This document shows, piece after piece, positions 24,409 through 33,297 of a DNA stretch of 34,822 nt; position 1 is the first letter of the stretch; each line of letters starts with the position of its first letter. A program made the position numbers and the translations under genes. The DNA comes from Candidatus Blautia excrementipullorum (GTDB lineage Bacteria; Bacillota; Clostridia; Lachnospirales; Lachnospiraceae). The notes under the pieces were generated by a model, which was not told where the DNA came from, did no database searches, and worked only from the letters and a program-made list of their open reading frames with translations. The stretch covers positions 1 through 34,822 of the forward strand of contig DWYN01000136.1 of the NCBI GenBank assembly GCA_019118645.1. Reading direction: 5' to 3'.

Positions 24409-26082
24409 ATGGAAAGAACATGGTGGAAAGAAGCCGTCGTATACCAGATTTATCCCAGAAGCTTTAACGACAGCAACGGGGACGGAATCGGAGATCTCAA
24501 CGGCATTACGGAAAAAATGGATTACCTGAAAAAGCTGGGAATCGATGTGATCTGGCTTTCTCCGGTCTATGAATCCCCGAATGATGACAACGGATATGAT
24601 ATCAGCAATTACCGGGGAATTATGAAGGATTTCGGTACCATGGAGGATTTCGACAGAATGCTGGCGGCCGCCCATGAAAAAGGAATCCGGATCGTCATGG
24701 ATCTTGTGGTAAATCATACTTCCGATGAGCATCCCTGGTTTGTGGAAAGTCGGAAGTCCAAGGACAATCCATACCGGGACTATTATATCTGGAGAGAAGG
24801 AAAAGACGGCAAAGAGCCCAACAACTGGGGTTCCTGCTTTTCCGGCTCCGCCTGGGAATATGACAAACAGACAGATATGTACTACCTGCACCTGTTTTCC
24901 AGAAAACAGCCGGATCTTAACTGGGATAATCCGAAGGTCCGCGACGAGGTATTCGATATGATGGACTGGTGGTGCCGGAAAGAAATCGACGGCTTCCGGA
25001 TGGATGTGATTTCTCTGATCTCCAAGGTTCCGGAGCTTCCGGACGGAGAAGTGGGAAAGAACGGATACGGAGACTACGGTCCCTACGTCTGCAACGGCCC
25101 TCATGTTCACGAATATCTCCAGGAAATGAACCGCCGCGTTCTGTCCAAATATGATCTCCTGACAGTAGGAGAGTGCTCCGGGGTGACAGTGGAGGAGGCA
25201 AAAAAATACGCTTCCCTTGACGGAAAAGAACTGAATATGGTATTTCAGTTTGAACACATGGATCTGGACGGCGGCGAGTCTTTTAAATGGAATGAGCGGA
25301 AAATCAGGCTTACAGAGCTGAAACAGGTGCTGACCAAATGGCAGCTTTCCCTGATGGGAAAAGCATGGAACAGTCTCTACTGGTGCAATCATGACCAGCC
25401 CAGAATGCTTTCAAGACTGGGAAATGATTCCCCTCAGTCCCGGGAGGTTTCCGCCAAGATGCTGGCCACCTGTCTCCATATGATGCAGGGAACTCCCTAT
25501 GTATATCAGGGGGAAGAGCTGGGGATGACAAATGTGCCTTTCCGGACCCTGGAGGACTTCCGGGATATTGAGAGCATCAACGCTTACCATGAACTGGTGG
25601 GAAAAGGTGTTATAGACGGAGAAACCATGATGCGGTACCTGCGCTACAAGAGCCGTGACAACGCGAGAACTCCTATGCAGTGGAACGACGGCAAAAACGC
25701 AGGGTTCACAGAGGGGACTCCATGGATTATGGTGAATCCCAATTATAAGGAAATCAATGCAGAGGAAGAGCTGACAAGAGAGGATTCCGTGTTCTATTAT
25801 TACCAGAAGCTGATTCGTCTCCGCCATGAGAATTCGATTATTGTGTACGGCGGCTATGAGCTGCTCCTGCCGGAGCACGAGGCTCTGTATGTGTACACAA
25901 GAGAACTGGATGGAGAGAAACTTCTTGTGATCTGTAATTTCAGCAGTGAGGAACAGAACATGGAGCTGCCGGAGGAATTCGCCGGAAAAGAGGGCTCTGT
26001 TCTGATCTCCAACTATGAGGATCCGAAACTGGAGAAAAATCTGACGCTTCGGGCTTACGAGGCGGTTGTATTCAGATTCTGA
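24409..26082 (+). CDS. malL: Oligo-1,6-glucosidase / alpha-glucosidase, GH13
   Basis: A 557-residue intracellular GH13 enzyme (no signal peptide) that cleaves alpha-1,6 (and possibly alpha-1,4) glucosidic bonds in short oligosaccharides. Catalytic residues are nucleophile Asp199 (GFRMDV), acid/base Glu255 (TVGECSG) and Asp329 (NHDQPR), the numbering I recall for the Bacillus oligo-1,6-glucosidase. Val200 after the nucleophile is the residue associated with isomaltase specificity, versus Thr or Ala in maltases. DLVVNHTSDEHPWF and RDNARTPMQW are also family motifs. The start follows AAGGAG with long spacing; the 21 residues possible upstream overlap the preceding gene and are not GH13-like. It has a 43-bp gap from the flavodiiron gene. 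The symbol is by similarity only. Confidence 0.9.
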   Translation: MERTWWKEAVVYQIYPRSFNDSNGDGIGDLNGITEKMDYLKKLGIDVIWLSPVYESPNDDNGYDISNYRGIMKDFGTMEDFDRMLAAAHEKGIRIVMDLVVNHTSDEHPWFVESRKSKDNPYRDYYIWREGKDGKEPNNWGSCFSGSAWEYDKQTDMYYLHLFSRKQPDLNWDNPKVRDEVFDMMDWWCRKEIDGFRMDVISLISKVPELPDGEVGKNGYGDYGPYVCNGPHVHEYLQEMNRRVLSKYDLLTVGECSGVTVEEAKKYASLDGKELNMVFQFEHMDLDGGESFKWNERKIRLTELKQVLTKWQLSLMGKAWNSLYWCNHDQPRMLSRLGNDSPQSREVSAKMLATCLHMMQGTPYVYQGEELGMTNVPFRTLEDFRDIESINAYHELVGKGVIDGETMMRYLRYKSRDNARTPMQWNDGKNAGFTEGTPWIMVNPNYKEINAEEELTREDSVFYYYQKLIRLRHENSIIVYGGYELLLPEHEALYVYTRELDGEKLLVICNFSSEEQNMELPEEFAGKEGSVLISNYEDPKLEKNLTLRAYEAVVFRF

Positions 26083-26126
26083 CCGGCAGGAAAATCCGGA
26101 AACAGAAATCTCAGGGAGGATTGGTT

Positions 26127-27179
26127 GTGAAATACGGGAAAATAAGAATTGAGGACGGAAATCTGGTTTTTGCCAAACATATGATGATGAATTATCTTCC
26201 CTGCCGGGATATTCTCTGGGCATATAAAAGAAGGGAAGGCGTGGAGGGCGGCGTTCAGAAGCAGATCAGCACCAGCTATCTCGTGATCGTTACGAAAAGG
26301 CGGAAGCGCTACAAATTCGATATGACAGAGAAGGAAATCAGCGACTGCATCCAGCTTCTGAAAGCGCTGAATCCCGGGATTGTCACCGGATTTCCAAAGG
26401 GAGGCAGGATTCATCTCCAGAGCCTGCCGAACACAAGGGATCTGGGCGCCCTCTCCACGGAAGACGGAAGGTTGATTCTGCCGAAGCGCCTGATACGCAG
26501 CGGAAATCTTTATCATATGTCCCTGGCGGATCAGGATGTGCTGCAGAACGAGTACAACCTGACAGAAGTGATTGACTTCCGCACAAAAGCAGAAATACTG
26601 GAAAAGCCGGATACCGTCATAGAAGGCGTAAAGTATACGGAGATCCCGATTCTGGACGATGAGACCAGAGGAATTTCCCAGTCGGGAAGTCTGCCGGAGA
26701 TGATCATAAAATTCGACCAGGTGCCCGACGCCTATATACATAAGCAGTACCGGGATTTTATCAGGGATCCGTACTGCATCAAACAGTACGCCCTGTTTAT
26801 TGACAGGCTGCTGCACCATGAAGAGGGAGCCGTCCTGTGGCACTGCAGCGCAGGAAAAGACAGAGTGGGAGTGGGAACAGCGATTCTGCTCTCCGCCCTG
26901 GGAGTTCCCAGAAAGACAATCCGGGAAGACTTTTTGAAAACAAACCTGTATATGGAGGAGGAAATGCAGCACATGGTCCGCTATCTGGAAACTATGACCA
27001 TTGTGGACAATGGGATTATGGATAAAGTGCGTCTTCTCTATAAAGTCAAGGGCGAATATCTGGATACAGTGTTCGATACCATCGAACAGGATTACGGAAC
27101 TGTGGAGCGGTTCCTGAAAAAGGCGCTCTACCTGACACCCAAGGCCATCGAGGCTCTGAGAAACAAATATCTGGTATAG
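26127..27179 (+). CDS. Tyrosine-protein phosphatase family protein with N-terminal extension
   Basis: About 350 residues. The C-terminal part (about 95-350) is a low-molecular tyrosine/serine phosphatase of the Y_phosphatase3 type: an N-terminal LPNTRDLG motif and the P-loop HCSAGKDRVG with nucleophile Cys240 and Arg246. Residues 1-90 form a separate, basic, beta-rich segment (AKHMMMNYLPCRDILWAYKRRE...) resembling a small PH-like or lipid-binding fold; this is inference. Start: GTG at 26127 with GGAGG seven bases upstream; a TTG at 26121 is the alternative. Substrates may be phosphoproteins or phosphoinositide-like lipids. It is last in the HAD-flavodiiron-GH13 run, 44 bp after GH13. Confidence 0.86.
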   Translation: MKYGKIRIEDGNLVFAKHMMMNYLPCRDILWAYKRREGVEGGVQKQISTSYLVIVTKRRKRYKFDMTEKEISDCIQLLKALNPGIVTGFPKGGRIHLQSLPNTRDLGALSTEDGRLILPKRLIRSGNLYHMSLADQDVLQNEYNLTEVIDFRTKAEILEKPDTVIEGVKYTEIPILDDETRGISQSGSLPEMIIKFDQVPDAYIHKQYRDFIRDPYCIKQYALFIDRLLHHEEGAVLWHCSAGKDRVGVGTAILLSALGVPRKTIREDFLKTNLYMEEEMQHMVRYLETMTIVDNGIMDKVRLLYKVKGEYLDTVFDTIEQDYGTVERFLKKALYLTPKAIEALRNKYLV

Positions 27180-27187
27180 TTCAAAGC

Positions 27188-27216
27188 TTCATCCTGTTCT
27201 TTCTGAACAGGATGAA
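27188..27216. terminator. 12-bp perfect inverted repeat between the phosphatase gene and azlC
   Basis: TTCATCCTGTTC (27188-27199) / GAACAGGATGAA (27205-27216) with a 5-nt loop. It begins eight bases after the phosphatase stop and is followed only by ATCTTGT, so it is a weak or factor-assisted terminator at best. Transcription may partly continue into azlC. Confidence 0.55.
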
Positions 27217-27249
27217 ATCTTGTATAAAGAGATGCGAGGATAAAAGAAA

Positions 27250-27966
27250 ATGGCAAAAAGTACGAAGATAAGAAAAGCATTTAAAGCGGCCTTTCCCTAC
27301 ACAATCCCTATTTTTGCGGGATTCTGGTTTCTGGGACTGACTTACGGCATCTATATGAATGTCTCCGGATTCAGCTTTATTTATCCTATGCTGATGAGCA
27401 TTACCATATTTGCCGGCTCCATGGAGTTCGTTACGGCAAATATGCTGCTGGGGAGCTTCAACCCTGTCCAGGCGTTTGTAATGACGCTGATGATCAACGC
27501 CAGACACTTGTTCTATGGAATTTCCATGCTGGATCGGTTCCGGGGAACCGGGCTGAAAAAGCTGTATCTGATTTTCGGCATGTGCGACGAGAGCTTTTCT
27601 ATTAATTATACGGCGGAGATTCCTCCGGATGTGGACAGAGGCTGGTTTATGTTTTTTGTAACGCTGCTGAACCATATTTACTGGTTTTCCGGATCCACTC
27701 TGGGCGGCATCTTCGGTTCTCTGATCGAGTTTGACACAGAAGGCCTGGACTTTGTCATGACAGCCATGTTTGTGGTGATTTTTATGGAGCAGTGGCTGAA
27801 AGACAAAAGGCATACCAGCGAGCTCCTGGGACTTGGAATCTCTGTTCTGTGTCTTCTTATATTCGGAGCGGACAACTTCATTATTCCTTCTATGGCGGCC
27901 ATGCTGCTTGTGCTGACATGGATGAGAAAACCCATGGAACGGAGAAAGGAGACGGCAGAGGCATGA
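27250..27966 (+). CDS. azlC: AzlC family branched-chain amino acid permease
   Basis: Large membrane subunit (238 residues) of the AzlCD exporter of branched-chain amino acids and analogues. Multiple hydrophobic segments (for example [20 protein letters not shown] and [19 protein letters not shown]) and the family motif [13 protein letters not shown]...NARHLFYG are visible. GAGG lies upstream of the ATG. The stop overlaps the azlD start by ATGA. Its place directly before ilvN-ilvC and near leuCD fits control of branched-chain amino acid pools. Confidence 0.92.
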   Translation: MAKSTKIRKAFKAAFPYTIPIFAGFWFLGLTYGIYMNVSGFSFIYPMLMSITIFAGSMEFVTANMLLGSFNPVQAFVMTLMINARHLFYGISMLDRFRGTGLKKLYLIFGMCDESFSINYTAEIPPDVDRGWFMFFVTLLNHIYWFSGSTLGGIFGSLIEFDTEGLDFVMTAMFVVIFMEQWLKDKRHTSELLGLGISVLCLLIFGADNFIIPSMAAMLLVLTWMRKPMERRKETAEA

Positions 27967-28289
27967 CAGTAACACAGCAGATGATTACAGTGGCAGTGGT
28001 AGTTGCGGGAACGATGCTGACAAGATTTCTTCCTTTTCTTTTGTTTCCCGCAGGAAAGACTACGCCGAAGTACATTCAGTATATCGGAAAGGTGCTGCCG
28101 CCGGCAGTATTCGGACTTCTTGTAGTCTACTGCCTGAGAAACGTCAGCATTTTTGAGGGGAGCAGAGGAATCCCGGAATTTATTGCAATTGGGGCAGTAA
28201 TTGTCCTCCATGTCTGGAAGAGACAGATGCTTCTGTCCATTGCGGGAGGAACCATACTTTATATGGTGCTTGTGCAGATAGTATTCTGA
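27963..28289 (+). CDS. azlD: AzlD domain protein (branched-chain amino acid transport)
   Basis: Small membrane partner of AzlC, 108 residues with about four hydrophobic helices ([50 protein letters not shown], and a C-terminal helix). The [10 protein letters not shown] segment is typical of AzlD. The ATG at 27963 overlaps the azlC stop (ATGA), indicating translational coupling; the longer in-frame ORF starting inside azlC is not needed. Confidence 0.92.
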   Translation: MTVTQQMITVAVVVAGTMLTRFLPFLLFPAGKTTPKYIQYIGKVLPPAVFGLLVVYCLRNVSIFEGSRGIPEFIAIGAVIVLHVWKRQMLLSIAGGTILYMVLVQIVF

Positions 28290-28318
28290 TTTCCCTGAAG
28301 AATTCAGAGATTTTGACA

Positions 28319-28346
28319 TTGACAAAACCCTGAATATTGCTATAAT
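28319..28346 (+). promoter_or_regulatory. ilvN-ilvC promoter
   Basis: TTGACA (28319-28324), a 16-bp spacer and TATAAT (28341-28346). The leader to ilvN is only about 50 bases, too short for a T-box or a leader-peptide attenuator. Confidence 0.82.
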
Positions 28347-28404
28347 GATATTCATGTAGATGTTTTACATATTACAAGATTAAAGTGGTGAAAGCAGGTG
28401 GGTT

Positions 28405-28902
28405 ATGCAAAAGAGAATTTTATCTCTGTTAGTAGATAATACCGCAGGTGTACTGAGCCGTATTTCCGGGCTGTTCAGCCGGAGAGGCTATAATATTGAC
28501 AGCCTTACAGTTGGAGTGACCGCAGATGAGCGCTTTTCCAGAATGACGGTTGTATGCAGCGGGGATGCGCTGATACTGGAGCAGATTACAAAGCAGCTTG
28601 CGAAGCTGGTGGATGTAAGAGACATCAAGGTTCTGGAGCCGGAAAACAGCGTCAGCAGAGAGCTGGTACTGGTGAAGGTTGCCGTGAAGCCGGAAGAGCG
28701 GGAGGGCGTGATCTCCATCGCGAATATTTTCCGCGCCAACATCATCGATGTGGGAAAGGATTCCCTGGTGATCGAGATGACAGGAAGCAAGAGCAAGCTA
28801 GGAGCTTTCATTGATCTTCTGGACGATTATGAGATTCTGGAGCTGGCCAGAACCGGCATCACAGGTCTTTCCAGAGGCGCAAACGATGTAAGATTCCTTT
28901 AA
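28405..28902 (+). CDS. ilvN: Acetolactate synthase small (regulatory) subunit
   Basis: Regulatory subunit that confers valine feedback on acetolactate synthase, the first common step of valine, leucine and isoleucine synthesis. 165 residues with the N-terminal ACT domain (ILSLLVDNTAGVLSRISGLFSRRGYNIDSLTVG, about 3-36) and a C-terminal ACT-like half (SRELVLVKVAVKPEER). The length is normal. AGGTGG precedes the ATG. The catalytic partner ilvB is not upstream, where it usually sits; azlCD is there instead, so IlvB must be encoded elsewhere. ilvC follows with a 73-bp gap. Confidence 0.95.
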   Translation: MQKRILSLLVDNTAGVLSRISGLFSRRGYNIDSLTVGVTADERFSRMTVVCSGDALILEQITKQLAKLVDVRDIKVLEPENSVSRELVLVKVAVKPEEREGVISIANIFRANIIDVGKDSLVIEMTGSKSKLGAFIDLLDDYEILELARTGITGLSRGANDVRFL

Positions 28903-28930
28903 AAGGTTTGCTAGGGGAATTTTCCCTTAA

Positions 28931-29995
<1,065 letters not shown>

Positions 29996-30017
29996 GCAAA
30001 GCAAGATTTTGAAGATG

Positions 30018-30051
30018 AAGCTGTCGTACTGATTTGTATGGCAGCTTTTTT
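30018..30051. terminator. Terminator between convergent ilvC and the lysR-type gene
   Basis: AAGCTGTCGTAC (30018-30029) pairs with GTATGGCAGCTT (30036-30047), 12 bp with two G-U pairs and a 6-nt loop, followed by TTTT on the plus strand. It should end the ilvNC transcript. On the minus strand the downstream run is less clearly T-rich. Confidence 0.85.
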
Positions 30052-30064
30052 CTGCAAAGAATAT

Positions 30065-30943
30065 TTATACGGAAGAAAAGAAGTATTCCAGCAGAGGCAG
30101 ACTTTCGCCGCCCTTCCGGCACACGAAACCAATTTCCCGGGCAGGAAAGGCAAAACCTGCCGGAACCTCCACAAGAGAGCCGTCCCGGAGTTCCTTTTCC
30201 ACAAACTGGCGGACGACACCGGCAATGCCTAGTCCGATGACGGCAAACTGTATCAGAAGATCCATGGATGTGACTTCCAGGATGTGATTCAGTTCAATCC
30301 GGTGTTCTTTCAGCTGGGTGTCGATGGTGTGCCTGGTGATGTTTTTTTCGTCCAGCATCATAAAAGTGGCAGTCTGATAGAGAGAATCATGGGAATAAAG
30401 CTCCTGCTGCGTTTTCAGATACTGTTCGGTGGCCACAAAGGTATCGTTAATGTGCAGGAGAGGACGGAAATGGTAGCCGTGAAGTCTGCCCGGCCGTCCG
30501 ATCAGCCCCAGATCCAGCTTTCCCTCATCCAGAAGCTGAAGGGTCTGGTAAGTGGACTGACAGGAAATATTGATACGGACCTGGGGATGGCTGGAAATAT
30601 ACGGCTTCAGATAGGAAAGGAGCACATATCTGCACAGGGTGGAGCTGGTGCCCAGACGGAGATGGGGCACTGTCCTGGAACGGTTGTGAAGGAGCAGTTC
30701 TTCCCCTTCCGATACAAGGGCGAAGGCTTCCCGCAGCTTCTGAAAGAGAATTTCTCCGTCAGGAGTGAGAACCACCCCTCTGGAATTCCTCTTAAAAAGG
30801 CGGGTTTCAAGACTGGCTTCCAGTTTCTGGACCGCACGGCTGACGGCAGGCTGGCTGATAAAGAGCTCTTTGGCCGCTCTGGAGATATTTCCGGTTTTTC
30901 CTACAGTATAAAAAATATAATATAAAGACATGTTTTCCTGCAT
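30065..30943 (-). CDS. LysR family transcriptional regulator
   Basis: A 292-residue LysR-type regulator with an N-terminal winged HTH (about 1-60; NISRAAKELFISQPAVSRAVQKLEASLETRLFKRNSRG region) and a periplasmic-binding-like effector domain (about 90-290). Start at 30943 because AGGAGG sits four to five bases upstream; an in-frame ATG 13 codons earlier would lie inside the operator. It diverges from leuCD, converges on ilvNC, and has a palindrome in the shared intergenic region. It most likely controls leuCD and itself, with a branched-chain pathway intermediate as effector (inference; IlvY and LeuO are functional analogies only). Confidence 0.93.
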   Translation of the reverse strand: MQENMSLYYIFYTVGKTGNISRAAKELFISQPAVSRAVQKLEASLETRLFKRNSRGVVLTPDGEILFQKLREAFALVSEGEELLLHNRSRTVPHLRLGTSSTLCRYVLLSYLKPYISSHPQVRINISCQSTYQTLQLLDEGKLDLGLIGRPGRLHGYHFRPLLHINDTFVATEQYLKTQQELYSHDSLYQTATFMMLDEKNITRHTIDTQLKEHRIELNHILEVTSMDLLIQFAVIGLGIAGVVRQFVEKELRDGSLVEVPAGFAFPAREIGFVCRKGGESLPLLEYFFSSV

Positions 30944-30959
30944 AAAACCTCCTGCTGCA

Positions 30960-30980
30960 GCGTTATCATAACTATAACGC
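30960..30980. promoter_or_regulatory. Operator-like inverted repeat in the lysR-leuC intergenic region
   Basis: GCGTTAT (30960-30966) and ATAACGC (30974-30980) flank 7 bp. The half-site ATAAC is repeated further (ATAAC three times between 30967 and 30987). Such T-N11-A dyads are typical of LysR-type regulators. A weak leuC promoter follows (TTGGTA about 31004, TATACT 31028-31033), which suits activator dependence. Confidence 0.72.
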
Positions 30981-31084
30981 ATAACAAATATGATTAATAT
31001 GTATTGGTATTATATCAAAAACTGTGGTATACTGACAACAGTGAAAAATAATTTCAACATTGAGGAACGAGGAGGAAATCGACC

Positions 31085-32353
31085 ATGGGAATGACAATGA
31101 CACAGAAAATTCTGGCCGCACATGCCGGTCTGGATCATGTGGAAGCCGGACAGCTGATTGAGGCGGACCTGGATCTGGTTCTGGGAAATGACATCACCTC
31201 TCCGGTGGCTATTCATGAATTGGATAAAATGACTGTGAAGTCTGTATTCGATAAGGATAAAATCGCTCTGGTAATGGATCATTTTATCCCAAATAAGGAC
31301 ATCAAATCTGCGGAGCACTGCAAATGCGTGAGAGAATTTGCCTGCCGCCACGATATCACCAATTACTTTGACGTGGGAGAGATGGGAATTGAGCACGCCC
31401 TTCTTCCGGAAAAAGGCCTTACAGTAGCCGGAGACGTGATCATCGGCGCAGACTCTCATACCTGTACTTACGGCGCTCTCGGCGCTTTTTCCACAGGAGT
31501 GGGAAGCACCGACATGGCGGCCGGAATGGCGACCGGCAAAGCCTGGTTCAAAGTGCCGGGAGCCATTAAATTCAATATTGTGGGTAAACCGAAAAAATGG
31601 GTCAGCGGAAAAGACGTGATCCTTCACATCATCGGCATGATCGGCGTGGACGGCGCTCTCTACAAATCCATGGAATTCGTAGGCGAGGGAATTAAGAACC
31701 TTTCCATGGACGACCGTTTTACTATTGCGAACATGGCTATCGAGGCAGGCGGAAAGAACGGAATCTTCCCGGTAGACGAACTGACCGAGGCATACATGAA
31801 GGAGCACTCCAAACGTCCTTATAAGATCTATGAGGCGGACGAGGATGCGGTTTATGACGCAGAATATACCATAGACCTCAGCACCCTGGAGCCTACGGTT
31901 GCCTTCCCACATCTTCCGGAGAATACAAGAACCATCAGCGAGATCAAAGAGGACATTGCGGTAGATCAGTCTGTAATCGGTTCCTGCACCAACGGCCGGA
32001 TTGACGATCTGAGAATCGCGGCGGAGATTATGAAAGGACGCAAAGTGCATAAAGGCGTTCGCTGCATCGTCATTCCCGCTACGCAGGCAATTTATCTTCA
32101 GGCCATGGAAGAAGGCCTTCTGAAGACCTTTATTGAGGCGGGAGCTGTGGTCAGCACCCCCACCTGCGGTCCCTGTCTGGGAGGATATATGGGAATTCTG
32201 GCAGCCGGCGAGAGATGCATCTCCACCACAAACCGCAACTTTGTAGGAAGAATGGGACATGTGGATTCAGAAGTTTATCTTGCAAGCCCGGCAGTGGCGG
32301 CAGCCAGTGCAGTAACCGGAAAAATTTCCGCGCCGGAAGAACTGGGATTATAA
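31085..32353 (+). CDS. leuC: 3-isopropylmalate dehydratase large subunit
   Basis: Aconitase-family [4Fe-4S] subunit isomerising 2- to 3-isopropylmalate in leucine synthesis. The 422 residues match the shorter archaeal/clostridial LeuC2 type (the enterobacterial form is about 466). Motifs: [23 protein letters not shown] and the cluster cysteines in GSCTNGR and [14 protein letters not shown] precedes the ATG. Expressed divergently from the LysR gene and followed 14 bp later by leuD. Confidence 0.96.
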   Translation: MGMTMTQKILAAHAGLDHVEAGQLIEADLDLVLGNDITSPVAIHELDKMTVKSVFDKDKIALVMDHFIPNKDIKSAEHCKCVREFACRHDITNYFDVGEMGIEHALLPEKGLTVAGDVIIGADSHTCTYGALGAFSTGVGSTDMAAGMATGKAWFKVPGAIKFNIVGKPKKWVSGKDVILHIIGMIGVDGALYKSMEFVGEGIKNLSMDDRFTIANMAIEAGGKNGIFPVDELTEAYMKEHSKRPYKIYEADEDAVYDAEYTIDLSTLEPTVAFPHLPENTRTISEIKEDIAVDQSVIGSCTNGRIDDLRIAAEIMKGRKVHKGVRCIVIPATQAIYLQAMEEGLLKTFIEAGAVVSTPTCGPCLGGYMGILAAGERCISTTNRNFVGRMGHVDSEVYLASPAVAAASAVTGKISAPEELGL

Positions 32354-32367
32354 GGAGGAGAAGATTT

Positions 32368-32856
32368 ATGCAGGCAAAAGGCAGAGTATTCAAATATGGA
32401 GACAATGTAGATACAGACGTGATCATTCCTGCCCGTTATCTGAATTCCTCAGATCCGGCGGAACTGGCTACACACTGTATGGAAGATATCGACAAAGAGT
32501 TTGTTCACAAAGTAAACAAAGGGGATATCATTGTGGCGGATAAGAACTTCGGCTGCGGATCCTCCAGAGAACATGCCCCCATCGCCATCAAAGCGGCCGG
32601 GGTAAGCTGCGTAATCGCGGAAACCTTTGCGAGAATTTTTTACAGAAATGCCATTAACATCGGACTTCCTATTATAGAGTGTCCTGAGGCAAGCAGGGGA
32701 ATCGAGGACGGCGACGAGGTGGAAGTGGACTTCGACACCGGAATGATTTACAACCGCACTAAGGGCACTGAGTTCAAAGGCCAGGCCTTCCCGGAATTTA
32801 TGCAGAAAATAATCCAGGCAGGCGGTCTGGTGAACTATATCAACAGTAAAAACTGA
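32368..32856 (+). CDS. leuD: 3-isopropylmalate dehydratase small subunit
   Basis: Swivelling substrate-specificity subunit that pairs with LeuC. 162 residues, LeuD2-type length. It opens with [22 protein letters not shown] and contains the hallmark [13 protein letters not shown]. The ATG at 32368 has AAGGAGGAG upstream; a longer ORF reading into leuC is not supported. leuB does not follow: the operon ends here at a terminator, next to the accessory TnpB-like locus. Confidence 0.96.
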   Translation: MQAKGRVFKYGDNVDTDVIIPARYLNSSDPAELATHCMEDIDKEFVHKVNKGDIIVADKNFGCGSSREHAPIAIKAAGVSCVIAETFARIFYRNAINIGLPIIECPEASRGIEDGDEVEVDFDTGMIYNRTKGTEFKGQAFPEFMQKIIQAGGLVNYINSKN

Positions 32857-32911
32857 TAGCGGCAGCAAAAACGAAATACCGGATTTTCCTCTGAAAAAAC
32901 GGAAAATCACA

Positions 32912-32970
32912 AATACCACAGGGAGCTGTTACCGGCCGAAGATTCCGGCGGAAGCAGCCCCCTGTATTTT
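32912..32970 (+). terminator. Terminator of leuCD
   Basis: A compound stem: AATAC with GTATT, ACAGGG with CCCTGT, GCTG with CAGC and an inner CCGG/CCGG pair, ending in a T-run (TATTTTTC). A smaller perfect hairpin (GATTTTCC 32882-32889 with GGAAAATC 32901-32908) precedes it. Confidence 0.75.
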
Positions 32971-33009
32971 TCTGCGGTTTTATATTTATAATAAGGAAAG
33001 AAAAAACTG

Positions 33010-33038
33010 ATTTCGTGAAGTATTCTGATTCACGAAAT
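33010..33038. repeat. Palindrome A upstream of the TnpB-like gene
   Basis: Perfect inverted repeat ATTTCGTGAA (33010-33019) / TTCACGAAAT (33029-33038) around a 9-bp centre. Its reverse complement matches palindrome B (33252-33280) across the arms and the centre (CAGAATAC), with two mismatches over about 27 bp. The 441-bp leuD-to-TnpB gap contains the leuCD terminator, these two palindromes and a promoter; I see no credible ORF in it. Confidence 0.8.
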
Positions 33039-33204
33039 TTATATAAAAAGAAAGACGGCTTAATGAACTTTTTAGAAATAATTGGGGGATATTTAGATGT
33101 GAAATTGAGAAATTTTCTTATTTTACATGCTGGAAAACCGGCAAATTTTGTCGGAAATATCAAATATGCGGTGAAAATTGCATGATTTAAGTCATATATG
33201 TGAC

Positions 33205-33233
33205 TTTACATTAATGAATTGCTATGCTAGAAT
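33205..33233 (+). promoter_or_regulatory. Promoter of the TnpB-like gene
   Basis: TTTACA (33205-33210), a 17-bp spacer and TAGAAT (33228-33233). An inverted repeat AAGTCA (33189-33194) / TGACTT (33201-33206) touches the -35 box and may be an operator. Confidence 0.62.
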
Positions 33234-33251
33234 GTTTTTGTTAAGATGCTG

Positions 33252-33280
33252 ATTTCGTGAAGCAGAATACTTTACGAAAA
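33252..33280. repeat. Palindrome B in the 5' UTR of the TnpB-like gene
   Basis: ATTTCGTGAA (33252-33261) and TTTACGAAAA (33271-33280) around GCAGAATAC. It pairs as RNA with one G-U pair in the 9-bp core. It is an inverted copy of palindrome A and lies just after the predicted start and 17 bp before the ATG. Confidence 0.78.
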
Positions 33281-33297
33281 GATACTGAGGTTTTCTG

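Noticed and set aside
28347-28404. T-box or leader peptide before ilvN
   Set aside because: The predicted leader is only about 50 bases and contains no specifier hairpin, T-box motif or run of Val/Leu/Ile codons.
32840-33163. Minus-strand open frame of 107 codons between leuD and the TnpB-like gene
   Set aside because: It overlaps leuD, runs through the leuCD terminator and palindrome A, has no RBS and shows no recognisable domain.
33010-33280. Possible CRISPR repeats (two similar 29-bp units)
   Set aside because: Only two copies, in inverted orientation, 213 bp apart and each palindromic; no regular spacers and no cas adaptation genes.
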